This document shows positions 32,402 to 40,984 of a stretch of 64,000 nt of DNA, piece after piece. Below the pieces are notes generated by a model, which saw nothing but the letters and a program-made list of their open reading frames with translations, was not told the origin of the DNA and ran no database searches. The stretch comes from Manganibacter manganicus. GTDB taxonomy: Bacteria; Pseudomonadota; Alphaproteobacteria; Rhizobiales; Rhizobiaceae. The DNA lies in NCBI RefSeq assembly GCF_002075885.1, contig NZ_MDET01000001.1:228564-292563 (forward strand). The letters are read 5' to 3'. Every line of letters starts with the position of its first letter. Position 1 is the stretch's first letter. Made by a program: the position numbers and the translations under genes.

Positions 32402-33991
32402 ATGAGTGAGAACGCGGCAGTTGATAACCATGAGGGCGATCATCACGCGGCTAGTGGTCGGCGCGGGCGCGGCGCAAGCGGTGGCGCGGCTGCGCGGCGC
32501 GCGGCGCGTTCTGGCGGCGGGCCAGGCACGCAGCTCACCTACATCAGGCGCAAAATCAAGGTCTATGAGGTGCTGGACGAGGAAGGTCTGGCGCTGATCG
32601 AGAAGAATGCCGACACGGTGTTGGAAGAGACCGGCATCGAGTTTCGCGACGATGAGGAGGCACTGGAATTATGGAAACAGGCTGGCGCCGACGTCAAAGG
32701 CCAGCGTGTGCATTTTCCCAAAGGCCTATGTCGCTCGTTGCTCAAGACCGCGCCGCCGATCTTTACCCAGCATGCGCGTAATCGTGACCGCTCCGTTCAG
32801 ATTGGCGGCGATGCGACCGTCTTTGCTCCCGTCTACGGCCCGCCCTTCGTGCGCGATCTCGACGGCAACCGTCGCTATGCCACAATCGAGGATTTTCAGA
32901 ATTTCGTGAAGCTTGCCTATATGGCGCCTTCCATCCACCATTCGGGCGGCACAGTGTGCGAGCCGGTGGACGTGCCGGTCAACAAGCGCCATCTCGATAT
33001 GGTTTACAGCCATATCAAATATTCCGACAAGCCGTTCATGGGCTCGGTGACCGCGCCCGAACGCGCCGAGGACACAGTGGCTATGGCCAAGATCGTGTTC
33101 GGCGACGAATTTGTCGAGAACAATACGGTGCTGACCAGCCTCATTAACGCCAATTCGCCGATGGTGTTCGATGAGACCATGCTGGGTGCGCTCAAGGTCT
33201 ATTCGCGCCATAACCAGGCTTGCATTGTCACGCCGTTTATTCTTGCAGGCGCCATGAGCCCGGTGACGGTGGCGGGAACGCTCACGCAAGTGTTAGCCGA
33301 AGTGCTCGCCGGTGCTTCGTTCACGCAGTTGGTGAACCCGGGGGCGCCTGTGCTGTTTGGCACCTTCGCCTCTTCCATTTCGATGCAATCGGGCGCGCCG
33401 ACTTTCGGCACGCCGGAGCCGTCGCTGGTTTCCTATGGCGCTGCTCAACTTGCCCGCCGTCTCGGTCTGCCGTTTCGTACAGGCGGCTCGCTCTGTGCAT
33501 CCAAAACCGAGGATGCGCAGGCGGCCTATGAAAGCGCCAACACGTTGAACTCCACCATTCTGGCCGGCACCAATTTCGTGTTACATTCTGCTGGCTGGCT
33601 GGAGGGCGGGCTTGCTTCGAGCTATGACAAGTTCATGATGGATATCGACCAGCTCGGTATGCAACAAAAGTTCGCCGAAGGGGTCGATCTGTCGGAGAAC
33701 GGCCAGGCGATGGACGCCATTCGGCAGGTCGGGCCGGGCAGCCACTATCTCGGCTGCGATCACACGCAGGCCAATTTCCAGACTGCATTCTATCGTTCGA
33801 GCATCGCTGACAACAATTCGTTCGAGCAGTGGCTGGCCGAAGGCGAAAAGACTGCGCCGCAACGCGCCAACCAACTCGCGCGTCATTGGCTGGAAAGCTA
33901 TGAGGCGCCGTTCCTCGATCCGGGCATCGACGATGGCCTCAAGGACTTCATTGCCAAGAAGAAGGAGTCGATGCCTGACGCCTTCACTTGA
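32402..33991 (+). CDS. MttB-family (COG5598) quaternary amine:corrinoid methyltransferase 1
   Basis: A 529-aa TIM-barrel methyltransferase of the trimethylamine methyltransferase superfamily. The frame is uninterrupted, without the in-frame UAG (pyrrolysine) of true TMA methyltransferases, placing it with MtgB-type enzymes that act on quaternary amines such as glycine betaine. Family segments include TLTQVLAEVLAG, GAPTFGTPEPS and HSAGWLEGGLASSYDKF. Residues 20-40 form an Arg/Gly/Ala-rich N-terminal extension (GRRGRGASGG). ATG 32402 has AGGGAAGACGAAT upstream. The adjacent corrinoid protein is its likely partner; glycine betaine is the best-guess substrate because DMGDH and SoxBDAG are present. 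Confidence 0.88.
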   Translation: MSENAAVDNHEGDHHAASGRRGRGASGGAAARRAARSGGGPGTQLTYIRRKIKVYEVLDEEGLALIEKNADTVLEETGIEFRDDEEALELWKQAGADVKGQRVHFPKGLCRSLLKTAPPIFTQHARNRDRSVQIGGDATVFAPVYGPPFVRDLDGNRRYATIEDFQNFVKLAYMAPSIHHSGGTVCEPVDVPVNKRHLDMVYSHIKYSDKPFMGSVTAPERAEDTVAMAKIVFGDEFVENNTVLTSLINANSPMVFDETMLGALKVYSRHNQACIVTPFILAGAMSPVTVAGTLTQVLAEVLAGASFTQLVNPGAPVLFGTFASSISMQSGAPTFGTPEPSLVSYGAAQLARRLGLPFRTGGSLCASKTEDAQAAYESANTLNSTILAGTNFVLHSAGWLEGGLASSYDKFMMDIDQLGMQQKFAEGVDLSENGQAMDAIRQVGPGSHYLGCDHTQANFQTAFYRSSIADNNSFEQWLAEGEKTAPQRANQLARHWLESYEAPFLDPGIDDGLKDFIAKKKESMPDAFT

Positions 33992-34174
33992 AAGGAGCCC
34001 GATTCCGGCCGGGCTAAAGTGGCCAACATCATCCATAAGGAAGTCTGGCGCAGCGCCTTCAAGCAGCCGGATGGAGAATGACGTGCATTTGGACGGGGAT
34101 GCGGGCTGGCTGAAATCCTGCTTGCAGGTGCGCCGGCCAGATGAAATCCTCATCGGGTTTCGGAGGATTTCGCC

Positions 34175-34801
34175 ATGCACCCGGCCGTCGTTCTAATCAG
34201 CGTTTTTGCCATTTTCATCCCGGCTCTTGTCCTGCCCGGGCCGGATTTCATCGGCGTGGTGCGCTCTTCGATGACACACGGAGCCAAGGCGGGGCTGCTT
34301 ACGGCCATTGGGGTCTCGATTGGGCTGGGCTTCTATGCGACGCTCGGCCTTGCCGGCCTGTCGGCTGTACTGATCCGCTTCGAATGGCTGGCTTGGCTGA
34401 TCCGTATCGTCGGCGGCGCCTACCTTATCTATCTCGGCATCAAGCTTCTTTTGGCCAAGCCCGAACCGGTTGAACTCAGTCAAAAGGCGAGGCGCGGCAA
34501 TCCGCTGATCTTCGGGCTTGGCGTGACGCTGACCAATCCCAAAGCCATCGTTCTGTTCGCCTCCGTTTTTGCTACTTCAGTCACGGCAGCGACGCCAGGT
34601 TGGCTTATGGCGGCCATGATAGTGCTGATTATTGCAAGCTCGCTGATCTGGTATTCCATCGTCAGCCTGTTCATGTCGTCCGGCCCGGTCGTGCGTCTAT
34701 TCAGTCGAACTCGACACTGGATTGAAAGATTCGCCGGAGCCTGCTTCATTCTGGTCGGCGGCCGCATTCTTGCCGGCAGCCGCACGCCGTTGATGCCGTG
34801 A
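34175..34801 (+). CDS. LysE/RhtB-family amino acid exporter
   Basis: A 208-aa inner-membrane transporter with about six hydrophobic segments and the family's N-terminal PGPDFIGVVR motif near residue 20. It exports amino acids or related compounds. CGGAGG lies just upstream of the ATG. The stop overlaps the GTG start of the next gene (GTGA). It follows mttB1 by 183 bases on the same strand, but no specific link to methyl transfer is shown. Confidence 0.85.
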   Translation: MHPAVVLISVFAIFIPALVLPGPDFIGVVRSSMTHGAKAGLLTAIGVSIGLGFYATLGLAGLSAVLIRFEWLAWLIRIVGGAYLIYLGIKLLLAKPEPVELSQKARRGNPLIFGLGVTLTNPKAIVLFASVFATSVTAATPGWLMAAMIVLIIASSLIWYSIVSLFMSSGPVVRLFSRTRHWIERFAGACFILVGGRILAGSRTPLMP

Positions 34802-35487
34802 CCGATTGCGCATCGGTCGCCAGACTATTTGCGCCGCATGGTCTGATCTTACGCGGCGGCTTTAATTTTGGCGCTTCGGAAGACGCGCCGCCCGGCCCTT
34901 CGGGGGAGCCGGCAAAGGCGGTTCTTCTGGTGGGGCAGGCAGGCGCGGCGCCTTGGCCGCATTTTCAGCGTTGGCTGGCCGACCAACCGGAAAACATCGA
35001 GAACCCGCTCGATACCTGGTCCAACCTGGTTATCGGTGAGGTGGCGGCGCAGGTCGGAGCGAGGGCAATTTCGCCCAGTGAGAGGCCATTCATGCCATTC
35101 CAGCAATGGGCCATGCGGGCGGAGGGGCTTCGGTCGTCCCCGCTCGGTATCCTGATGCACCCGGAATATGGCCTGTGGCACGCCTATCGCGGAGCGCTTC
35201 TGTTCGACCGGGAAATAGTGGTGACGGCACTTGAGAAACCGATTCATCTTTGCGACGCATGTGTTGGAAAACCTTGCCTGAAGGCCTGTCCGGCTCGGGC
35301 CTATTCGTCCTCCGGTTTCGCCTATCAGGATTGCCTTACGCATGTGCGAGGGCAGAATGGTGAACCCTGTCGAACAACTGGCTGCCTTGATCGCAATGCG
35401 TGCCCCTATGGCGTGGCCCATCGCTATCCGTTAGAGGTGCAGGTATTCCACATGGCGGCGTTCGCGGGCTTGCCTATGCGAGATTGA
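34798..35487 (+). CDS. Ferredoxin-like 4Fe-4S protein
   Basis: A 229-aa soluble protein with a C-terminal cysteine cluster: CDACVGKPCLKACP followed by CLTHVRG, CRTTGC and CPYG. This resembles the iron-sulfur part of epoxyqueuosine-reductase-like proteins without the cobalamin domain. The start is GTG at 34798, overlapping the LysE stop by four bases, so the two are co-translated. It could be an electron donor, and one for the corrinoid activator would be attractive, but nothing in the sequence shows that partner. Confidence 0.72.
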   Translation: MTDCASVARLFAPHGLILRGGFNFGASEDAPPGPSGEPAKAVLLVGQAGAAPWPHFQRWLADQPENIENPLDTWSNLVIGEVAAQVGARAISPSERPFMPFQQWAMRAEGLRSSPLGILMHPEYGLWHAYRGALLFDREIVVTALEKPIHLCDACVGKPCLKACPARAYSSSGFAYQDCLTHVRGQNGEPCRTTGCLDRNACPYGVAHRYPLEVQVFHMAAFAGLPMRD

Positions 35488-35528
35488 GGCCCGCTCGAAA
35501 TGCCTCCGAGAACTCGACCGGTTGTTGA

Positions 35529-36830
35529 ATGCCCGATAATGCATCCCACACTCCCTCCCAGCCGCCTTTGGCCGCCTTGGGCAGGCAACTTGTCGATGCC
35601 GAAGAAGACAGCCTTCCTCCGCCGTCAGCACCGCGGTTCCGCTCGCGAGGAACAAAATTGCTGTTCGGCGCCAGCTTAGTGATGATTGCCTTCAATTTGC
35701 GGCCATTGTTTTCGTCACTTTCCGTGCTTTTGGCGGAGGTAACCCATGCAACCGGTCTTTCGACTGCGGGAGCTAGCCTGCTCACTGCATTGCCGGTGGT
35801 CTGTCTCGGTGTTTTCGCGCCTTTTGCACCTGAATTGGCGCGGCGATTCGGCGCTGAGCGTATATTGTTGGGAGCATTGTTGCTGCTGACGATCGGCACT
35901 GCGTTGCGCGGCGTTGAGTCGGTGCCGCTGCTATTTTTCTCGACGTTATTGGCGGGCGCTGCCATCGCCGTTTCAAATGTCCTGCTGCCGAGCGTGGTCA
36001 AACGTGATTTCCCCGAAAGCGCAGCGATCATGACGGGGTTTTATACCATGGCGCTTTGTGCCGGCGCGGCTGCCGGTGCCGGACTGACGCTTCCTATTGA
36101 AAGCGTCGCTGGTTCGTGGTCGGGCGCGCTTGCTGCCTGGGCGGTGCCGGGATTGGCCGTGATCTTCATCTTTGCCCCGCAGGCGCTGTCAGCCAGGATG
36201 CCGCGCGCACGTTCAGCCTTCCGTGTGGTCGGTCTGTGGCAGGACCGACTCGCATGGCAGGTGACGTTATTCATGGGATTGCAATCGGCTTTGGCCTATT
36301 GCGTGTTCGGCTGGCTGGCCCCAATCCTGCGCGAGCGCGGTTTCGAACCTGCCGTTGCGGGCGGCATCGTCTCTCTTTCGGTGATGGCACAGGTGATTAC
36401 CTGTCTTGCCGTGCCGTCCTTTGCCGTGCGCCGGCGCAACCAGCGTGGCGTCAATGTCGGTCTCGTCGCGCTTGCCACGGCCGCTCTGCTAGGCCTGATG
36501 TTCGCCCCGACATGGACGGTTCCGTTCTGGGCAGTGCTCCAGGGCATCGGGCAGGGCGGGTTGATTGCGGCAGCGATGATCGTGATCGTTCTGCGTTCGC
36601 CCGACTCCCATGTCGCCGCGCACCTTTCAGGCATGGCACAGGGTATCGGCTATGTTCTTGCGGCTATCGGGCCTCTGCTTGTCGGCCTGATCCGCAGTTG
36701 GACCGGCAGCTTCGACTGGGCGGCCGTGTTGATGGTGACGCTCGGCGTTGCCGCTGCCTGGATGGGCAGCGGAGCGGGCAGGGCACTGCATGTCGGGGCT
36801 AGGACCGTATCGGTCGGCAAGGCTGGCTGA
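35529..36830 (+). CDS. MFS transporter, CynX/NimT type
   Basis: A 433-aa major facilitator protein with 12 predicted helices after a 40-residue hydrophilic N-terminus. ASLVMIAFNLRPLFSSLSVL at helix 1 is typical of the CynX/NimT cyanate/nitroimidazole subgroup, whose real substrates are mostly unknown. It lies 41 bases after the iron-sulfur gene, so co-transcription is likely. Confidence 0.82.
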   Translation: MPDNASHTPSQPPLAALGRQLVDAEEDSLPPPSAPRFRSRGTKLLFGASLVMIAFNLRPLFSSLSVLLAEVTHATGLSTAGASLLTALPVVCLGVFAPFAPELARRFGAERILLGALLLLTIGTALRGVESVPLLFFSTLLAGAAIAVSNVLLPSVVKRDFPESAAIMTGFYTMALCAGAAAGAGLTLPIESVAGSWSGALAAWAVPGLAVIFIFAPQALSARMPRARSAFRVVGLWQDRLAWQVTLFMGLQSALAYCVFGWLAPILRERGFEPAVAGGIVSLSVMAQVITCLAVPSFAVRRRNQRGVNVGLVALATAALLGLMFAPTWTVPFWAVLQGIGQGGLIAAAMIVIVLRSPDSHVAAHLSGMAQGIGYVLAAIGPLLVGLIRSWTGSFDWAAVLMVTLGVAAAWMGSGAGRALHVGARTVSVGKAG

Positions 36831-36916
36831 GAAGGCAACCGTGGCTAAAGTGCCGTGCGTTCAACTGAGTGCATCTCACACTTTGGCCGGATATCGGAAT
36901 AATCGAAAACGAGGGA

Positions 36917-37927
36917 TCAGCCGCGGCCTCGCCGGCGTTCCCGGCGCCCTTCGCCGGTCTCCGTGCTCGATGGAGCCTTGTTGCGCAACGGCCCGATACG
37001 TTCGATGATCGTGTTCAGGGTCGGCCGTGTTGCTTTCTGGTGGTTGTCAAGGGCTTTGCGCATGGCAGCCAGATGGCCGAAAGACGTTCCGCAGCAACCG
37101 CCGATGATTCTGGCGCCGGCATCGACCGCAAGCCGGACGTAATCGGCCATTAGTTCCGGCGTGCCGGAATAGTGGATTTCCGATCCGTGAAATTCGGGGA
37201 TGCCGCAATTGCCTTTGACGATGACGGTGGCATCCGGCTTCGCCTCCGTCATGTCGAGCAGCGATGCCAGGATGTCAGACGCACCGACGCCGCAATTGGC
37301 ACCAACGCCAAGCGGCGCCTCGGCCAATCCGTCAGCTACGGCGTGGATATCCTTCGGCAAGAGGCCCATCATGGTGCGGCCCGCGGTGTCGAACGAACCG
37401 GTGTAGGTGTAAGGCAGACCAACCCGGATCGCCGCTTCCGCCGCGGCTCGGATTTCGTCCGGTGCAGACATGGTCTCGATCCAGGCGACTTCCGCACCGC
37501 CGGCCTTCAGGCCCTCGATTTGCTCCGCAAAAGCATCGACCGCCTCGTCATAAGTCATGGCGCCGAGTGGAACCAGAAGTTCGCCGGTCGGGCCGACCGA
37601 ACCGGCGACGATGACCTTGCGATCCGCCTTGTCAGCGACAGCGCGGGCGATCTCCGCCGCGCGCTTGTTCAATTCGAAAACGCGATCCTGCGCATGATGG
37701 AGTTTCAGTCGATGACGGGTACCGCCGAAGGAATTGGTCAGGATGATGTCGGCGCCGGACTCGACAAAGTTTTTATGCAGGCTGGTTATTGTCTCAGGCG
37801 CCGTTTCGTTAAGAAGTTCAGGGGCCTCGCCCGCTTCCAGGCCCATGGCAAACAAATTGGTCCCGGTAGCGCCGTCTGCGAGAAGCACGCCTTTTTCGGC
37901 GATCAGGGCATCGATCGGATTGAGCAT
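36917..37927 (-). CDS. Homocysteine S-methyltransferase family protein (betaine-homocysteine methyltransferase-like)
   Basis: A 336-aa TIM-barrel enzyme. ADGATGTNLFAMGL near the N-terminus, Cys in VGANCGVGA, and the Cys pair in IGGCCGTSFGHLAAM form the zinc-binding homocysteine site of BHMT/MetH-N proteins. It likely methylates homocysteine from betaine or another methyl donor. The C-terminus ends in an Arg-rich tail (EGRRERRRGRG). A perfect palindrome lies 34-58 bases upstream, matching the one before the methyl-THF:corrinoid methyltransferase, so the two genes are probably co-regulated. Donor identity is inferred from context. Confidence 0.85.
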   Translation of the reverse strand: MLNPIDALIAEKGVLLADGATGTNLFAMGLEAGEAPELLNETAPETITSLHKNFVESGADIILTNSFGGTRHRLKLHHAQDRVFELNKRAAEIARAVADKADRKVIVAGSVGPTGELLVPLGAMTYDEAVDAFAEQIEGLKAGGAEVAWIETMSAPDEIRAAAEAAIRVGLPYTYTGSFDTAGRTMMGLLPKDIHAVADGLAEAPLGVGANCGVGASDILASLLDMTEAKPDATVIVKGNCGIPEFHGSEIHYSGTPELMADYVRLAVDAGARIIGGCCGTSFGHLAAMRKALDNHQKATRPTLNTIIERIGPLRNKAPSSTETGEGRRERRRGRG

Positions 37928-37961
37928 TGATGGCGGGCCTTTGGGTGAGTGTTTTGACTAA

Positions 37962-37985
37962 TCATATAAAGAAATCTTTATATGA
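37962..37985. promoter_or_regulatory. Perfect palindrome, probable operator 2
   Basis: Two perfectly mirrored 11-bp arms (arm TCATATAAAGA) have a 2-base centre. The core ATATAAAGA/TCTTTATAT is shared exactly with the element at 27623-27644. It lies between the XRE regulator gene, whose TAA stop falls inside the right arm, and the homocysteine methyltransferase gene. Confidence 0.78.
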
Positions 37986-38850
37986 TGTCAATGTCTGCGG
38001 TGTCTGTTGCAATCACCATTTCAGCCAGTTGGCGGGCGAAATTCCCCGCTTCATGGGCGTTGATGTCGGCGGCCCGGATCAGATTGTCGAAATGACGGGT
38101 GAACTTCTGGATCGGTTGTGCGGCACTCAGCACCAGATACATATCGCCGACATAGATGGCCGCACGATACGGTCCGAAAATCGTGTAGGGGATCGAATAG
38201 CGCGCGCGCCCATCATAAAGAAACAGCCGGAACGTCGGATAGAGATCTTCCAGGAGATGCGCCATGTAGAGGAGTTGAGCCCGCCGTGCGGCCGGCGGAA
38301 AACCGCTCCATATGCCCAACCCGCGCGCGAAGATTTCCAGTGTATGGCGCGGCATGCATACTTCCATGTCCGTCTCGGGGCGGCGGTTGTAATCGATGCG
38401 ATATTGCGTCTCGTCGATCTGCGTTTCGCGGCTTCGGTTGGTGATGCCGGATTCATATTCGACAAGCGCTTCCGTGCGTAGCAGATCGGGAATGCCCGCC
38501 GGCACATAGCGAATTTTGGTGCCGATCGCCTCAGCGTGCCATTTCGCCAAAAGCGTCTGGTCGAAACCGCCTGACGCTTCCTCGATCTCCAGGCTTTCCC
38601 GGATCTCGCCGGTAACGCCTTCATCGTGACTGAGGCCGAGCATCCAATCCAGCGAGACCTCGAACCTCGCGGCGATATTGAGCAGTGTCTCGGCGCGCGG
38701 CAAGCGTGTGGAGGTGCCTGACAGCAATTGCGACAAGGCTGAGCGATCGATACCGACCGTGGCAGCAAACGCCGACTGGTTGAGGTCGGAGCGTGTCAGA
38801 AGGAGCCGAAGCCGATCACGGAAGACGCCAGAGAGGTCGCGCTTGTCCAT
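37978..38850 (-). CDS. XRE-family transcriptional regulator
   Basis: A 290-aa regulator. The N-terminal helix-turn-helix occupies residues about 10-65 (LNQSAFAATVGIDRSALSQL) and is followed by a 200-residue domain I cannot name, presumably ligand-sensing. ATG 38850 has AAGGGA at good spacing; an earlier ATG at 38904 is rejected. The gene runs straight into operator 2 and the homocysteine methyltransferase gene, so it is the best candidate for binding both palindromes. The effector may be a one-carbon or methionine-cycle metabolite. Confidence 0.82.
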   Translation of the reverse strand: MDKRDLSGVFRDRLRLLLTRSDLNQSAFAATVGIDRSALSQLLSGTSTRLPRAETLLNIAARFEVSLDWMLGLSHDEGVTGEIRESLEIEEASGGFDQTLLAKWHAEAIGTKIRYVPAGIPDLLRTEALVEYESGITNRSRETQIDETQYRIDYNRRPETDMEVCMPRHTLEIFARGLGIWSGFPPAARRAQLLYMAHLLEDLYPTFRLFLYDGRARYSIPYTIFGPYRAAIYVGDMYLVLSAAQPIQKFTRHFDNLIRAADINAHEAGNFARQLAEMVIATDTADIDII

Positions 38851-38963
38851 CTTAGTATTCCCTTCTGGCAGTAAAATATTCCATTGCGGAGGCATGGTAG
38901 CCACATTCGCCCCAAGGTTATTCTATCCACGAGTTGATAATTCACAACATAAGATGACTTAGG

Positions 38964-38989
38964 TGCGCATAATAAACGTTATATGCGCA
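38964..38989. promoter_or_regulatory. Palindrome in the XRE/desaturase divergent region
   Basis: An imperfect 26-base palindrome: 8-bp perfect arms (TGCGCATA) around a 10-base AT-rich centre. It lies 114 bases before the XRE ATG and 74 bases before the desaturase ATG. Its sequence differs from operators 1 and 2, so it is likely the site of another regulator. Confidence 0.55.
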
Positions 38990-39062
38990 TTGTCGCGTTG
39001 TCGGCGAAAATGTGTCCTGACACCATGTTGTCAGCATTCAATGATTCCGGAGATTGACGACG

Positions 39063-40073
39063 ATGACGAGCAGGCAAGGCAGGGCAGGACAGGCACGAGC
39101 GGTCGAGTGGCCGACTGTCGCGCTTATTCTGTTCTGCTATGGGCTGTGGTTGGTCGCTGGCCTGTTCATCTGGCCGGCGTATCCGCTCCTCGCTCTTGGC
39201 TTGCTGGCCTTGACCGTAGCGTTGCACTCATCGCTCGTTCACGAGGTGCTGCACGGGCATCCGACACGCTATGCACGCATCAACGAATGGCTGGTCTTCC
39301 TGCCTCTCGGCATTGCATGGCCGTATCGCCGATTCAAAACGCTGCATCTACGCCATCATTATGACGAGCGGCTGACCGATCCGTTCGACGATCCTGAAAG
39401 CTATTATCAGGCGCTATGGCGGCACGACACAATGCCGCGAGCGATGCAATATCTGCTGCATATCAACAACACGATGATTGGCCGCCTGATCTTCGGGCCA
39501 TGGCTTGCCTTCGTCGGCTTCTTCATTGCCGATGTGAAAGCCATACTGGCCGGAGATCGCAGCATCCGCAAGGCATGGTTCCTGCATGTCGCGGGGTTGG
39601 TTCCTGTGCTGGTCATCGTGCATTTCAGCTTCGGCATGCCGATCTGGCTCTACATTCTCGCACCGACATGGATCGGCCTGTCGTTGATTTCCATCCGCAC
39701 CTTTGCCGAACATCAATGGTCGGAGCGTCCGGAGGGGCGTACTGTGATTGTGGAGCATTCACCGCTGGCGCTTCTGTTCCTCAACAACAATCTTCATTTT
39801 GTTCATCATAAGCAGCCGACTGTCGCATGGTATCAGTTGCCGAGGCTGTTTCGTGCCCGCCGCGAGGCGTGGCTGAAAGAAAACAACGGCTATATCTTTC
39901 CTAATTATTTCGCCATGTTGAAGGTGTATGCGTTCCGTGCCAAGGAGCCGGTGGTGCATCCTGTGCTGCGCCGAACCCCTGAATCAGGCCGGGCATTCAA
40001 GCCTCGTATTCGTGCCCGCAGCCTGAATGGGCTGGGCAGTGCGCCAGTGCCGGCCGAACCGCCGAAGGAATGA
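39063..40073 (+). CDS. Fatty acid desaturase-family di-iron membrane enzyme
   Basis: A 336-aa membrane protein with three histidine boxes: HEVLH (60-64), HLRHH and HFVHH, which bind the di-iron centre. Four hydrophobic segments are present. The family desaturates or hydroxylates acyl chains and related hydrophobic substrates using oxygen. ATG 39063 is favoured over TTG 39054 because GGAG then stands 10 bases upstream. It is divergent from the XRE gene. The small size and lack of a nearby fatty acid gene leave the substrate open. Confidence 0.82.
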   Translation: MTSRQGRAGQARAVEWPTVALILFCYGLWLVAGLFIWPAYPLLALGLLALTVALHSSLVHEVLHGHPTRYARINEWLVFLPLGIAWPYRRFKTLHLRHHYDERLTDPFDDPESYYQALWRHDTMPRAMQYLLHINNTMIGRLIFGPWLAFVGFFIADVKAILAGDRSIRKAWFLHVAGLVPVLVIVHFSFGMPIWLYILAPTWIGLSLISIRTFAEHQWSERPEGRTVIVEHSPLALLFLNNNLHFVHHKQPTVAWYQLPRLFRARREAWLKENNGYIFPNYFAMLKVYAFRAKEPVVHPVLRRTPESGRAFKPRIRARSLNGLGSAPVPAEPPKE

Positions 40074-40127
40074 ACGTAATCTTCGGCCGAGACTTGCATC
40101 CGCAACCGGAAACTTGTCCTTCATACT

Positions 40128-40961
40128 ATGAGCCAATGGATCGCGGCGCTGCCGATGTATGACTGGCCCGAAACGCGGGCGGCGACGGATGCGGAGTGGG
40201 CAGCGCTATGCGTGGCGCTTCATAACAAGGGCGTTGATGCGCCAAGTAAGCTAGTGCGCCGGAATGCCGACCTGCCGCCCGTTCCAGGCGGGATTCGTGA
40301 TCAGGCGGGTATGACAATTGCGCCAGATCCCGCAACGCTGCCGCCAAATGAGTTCGATTTGCACGCGCTCTGGTTACATCCGGCATTGTTGTTTGCGCAG
40401 ACATGTTGGGGACCGATGGGGCTCGGCCTTGCCGCGCATGTCTCGGTCATCGGTCAGCCCGATTATTCGGCCTTCGAAGGAGGTGACGGCGAACTTTATT
40501 CCAGTGCACTCGTCATGCGCTCGGACATCTGCGATCAAGCGGTTGTGCCACCGGTAAGTGGTGGTTCGCTCCTTTCGCTGGATCTGCTGCGCGGCAGGCG
40601 CCTTGCCTATAACAGCGTGGACTCGATGTCTGGCATGCTCGCAATCAGCCGGGATATTGAATCGCTCGATGAAACACTGGGATTGTTTTCCAGTTGCATC
40701 GAAACTGGAGGGCACCGCGCCTCGCTCCGTGCGGTCGCACGGGGCAAAGCGGACGTTGCGGCAATAGATTGTCGTTCATGGAGTCTTTTCAAACATTTCG
40801 AGCCGACCGTTTCAGCCGGACTTCGGGTCGTTGGGTGGACAGCGCGCCGCAAGGGCCTGCCTTTCATTGCGGGCAGGGCGGTATCGCAAAGAGATCGGCT
40901 CGTTCTGCGTGAGACGCTGCATGAACTCGGCATGACGACGGATACAGACCCCATCGACTGA
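40128..40961 (+). CDS. PhnD-like periplasmic-binding-fold protein without signal peptide
   Basis: A 277-aa protein of the PhnD/SsuA/transferrin-like binding family: LPMYDWPE near the start, RLAYNSVDSMSGM in the middle, and KADVAAIDCRSWSLF in the C-terminal part. PhnD proteins bind phosphonates for ABC import. There is no signal peptide and no adjacent permease or ATPase gene, so it may act in the cytoplasm as a sensor or enzyme. It follows the desaturase by 54 bases. Confidence 0.72.
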   Translation: MSQWIAALPMYDWPETRAATDAEWAALCVALHNKGVDAPSKLVRRNADLPPVPGGIRDQAGMTIAPDPATLPPNEFDLHALWLHPALLFAQTCWGPMGLGLAAHVSVIGQPDYSAFEGGDGELYSSALVMRSDICDQAVVPPVSGGSLLSLDLLRGRRLAYNSVDSMSGMLAISRDIESLDETLGLFSSCIETGGHRASLRAVARGKADVAAIDCRSWSLFKHFEPTVSAGLRVVGWTARRKGLPFIAGRAVSQRDRLVLRETLHELGMTTDTDPID

Positions 40962-40984
40962 GGTCGTTCTGCGTGCTTCGCATC

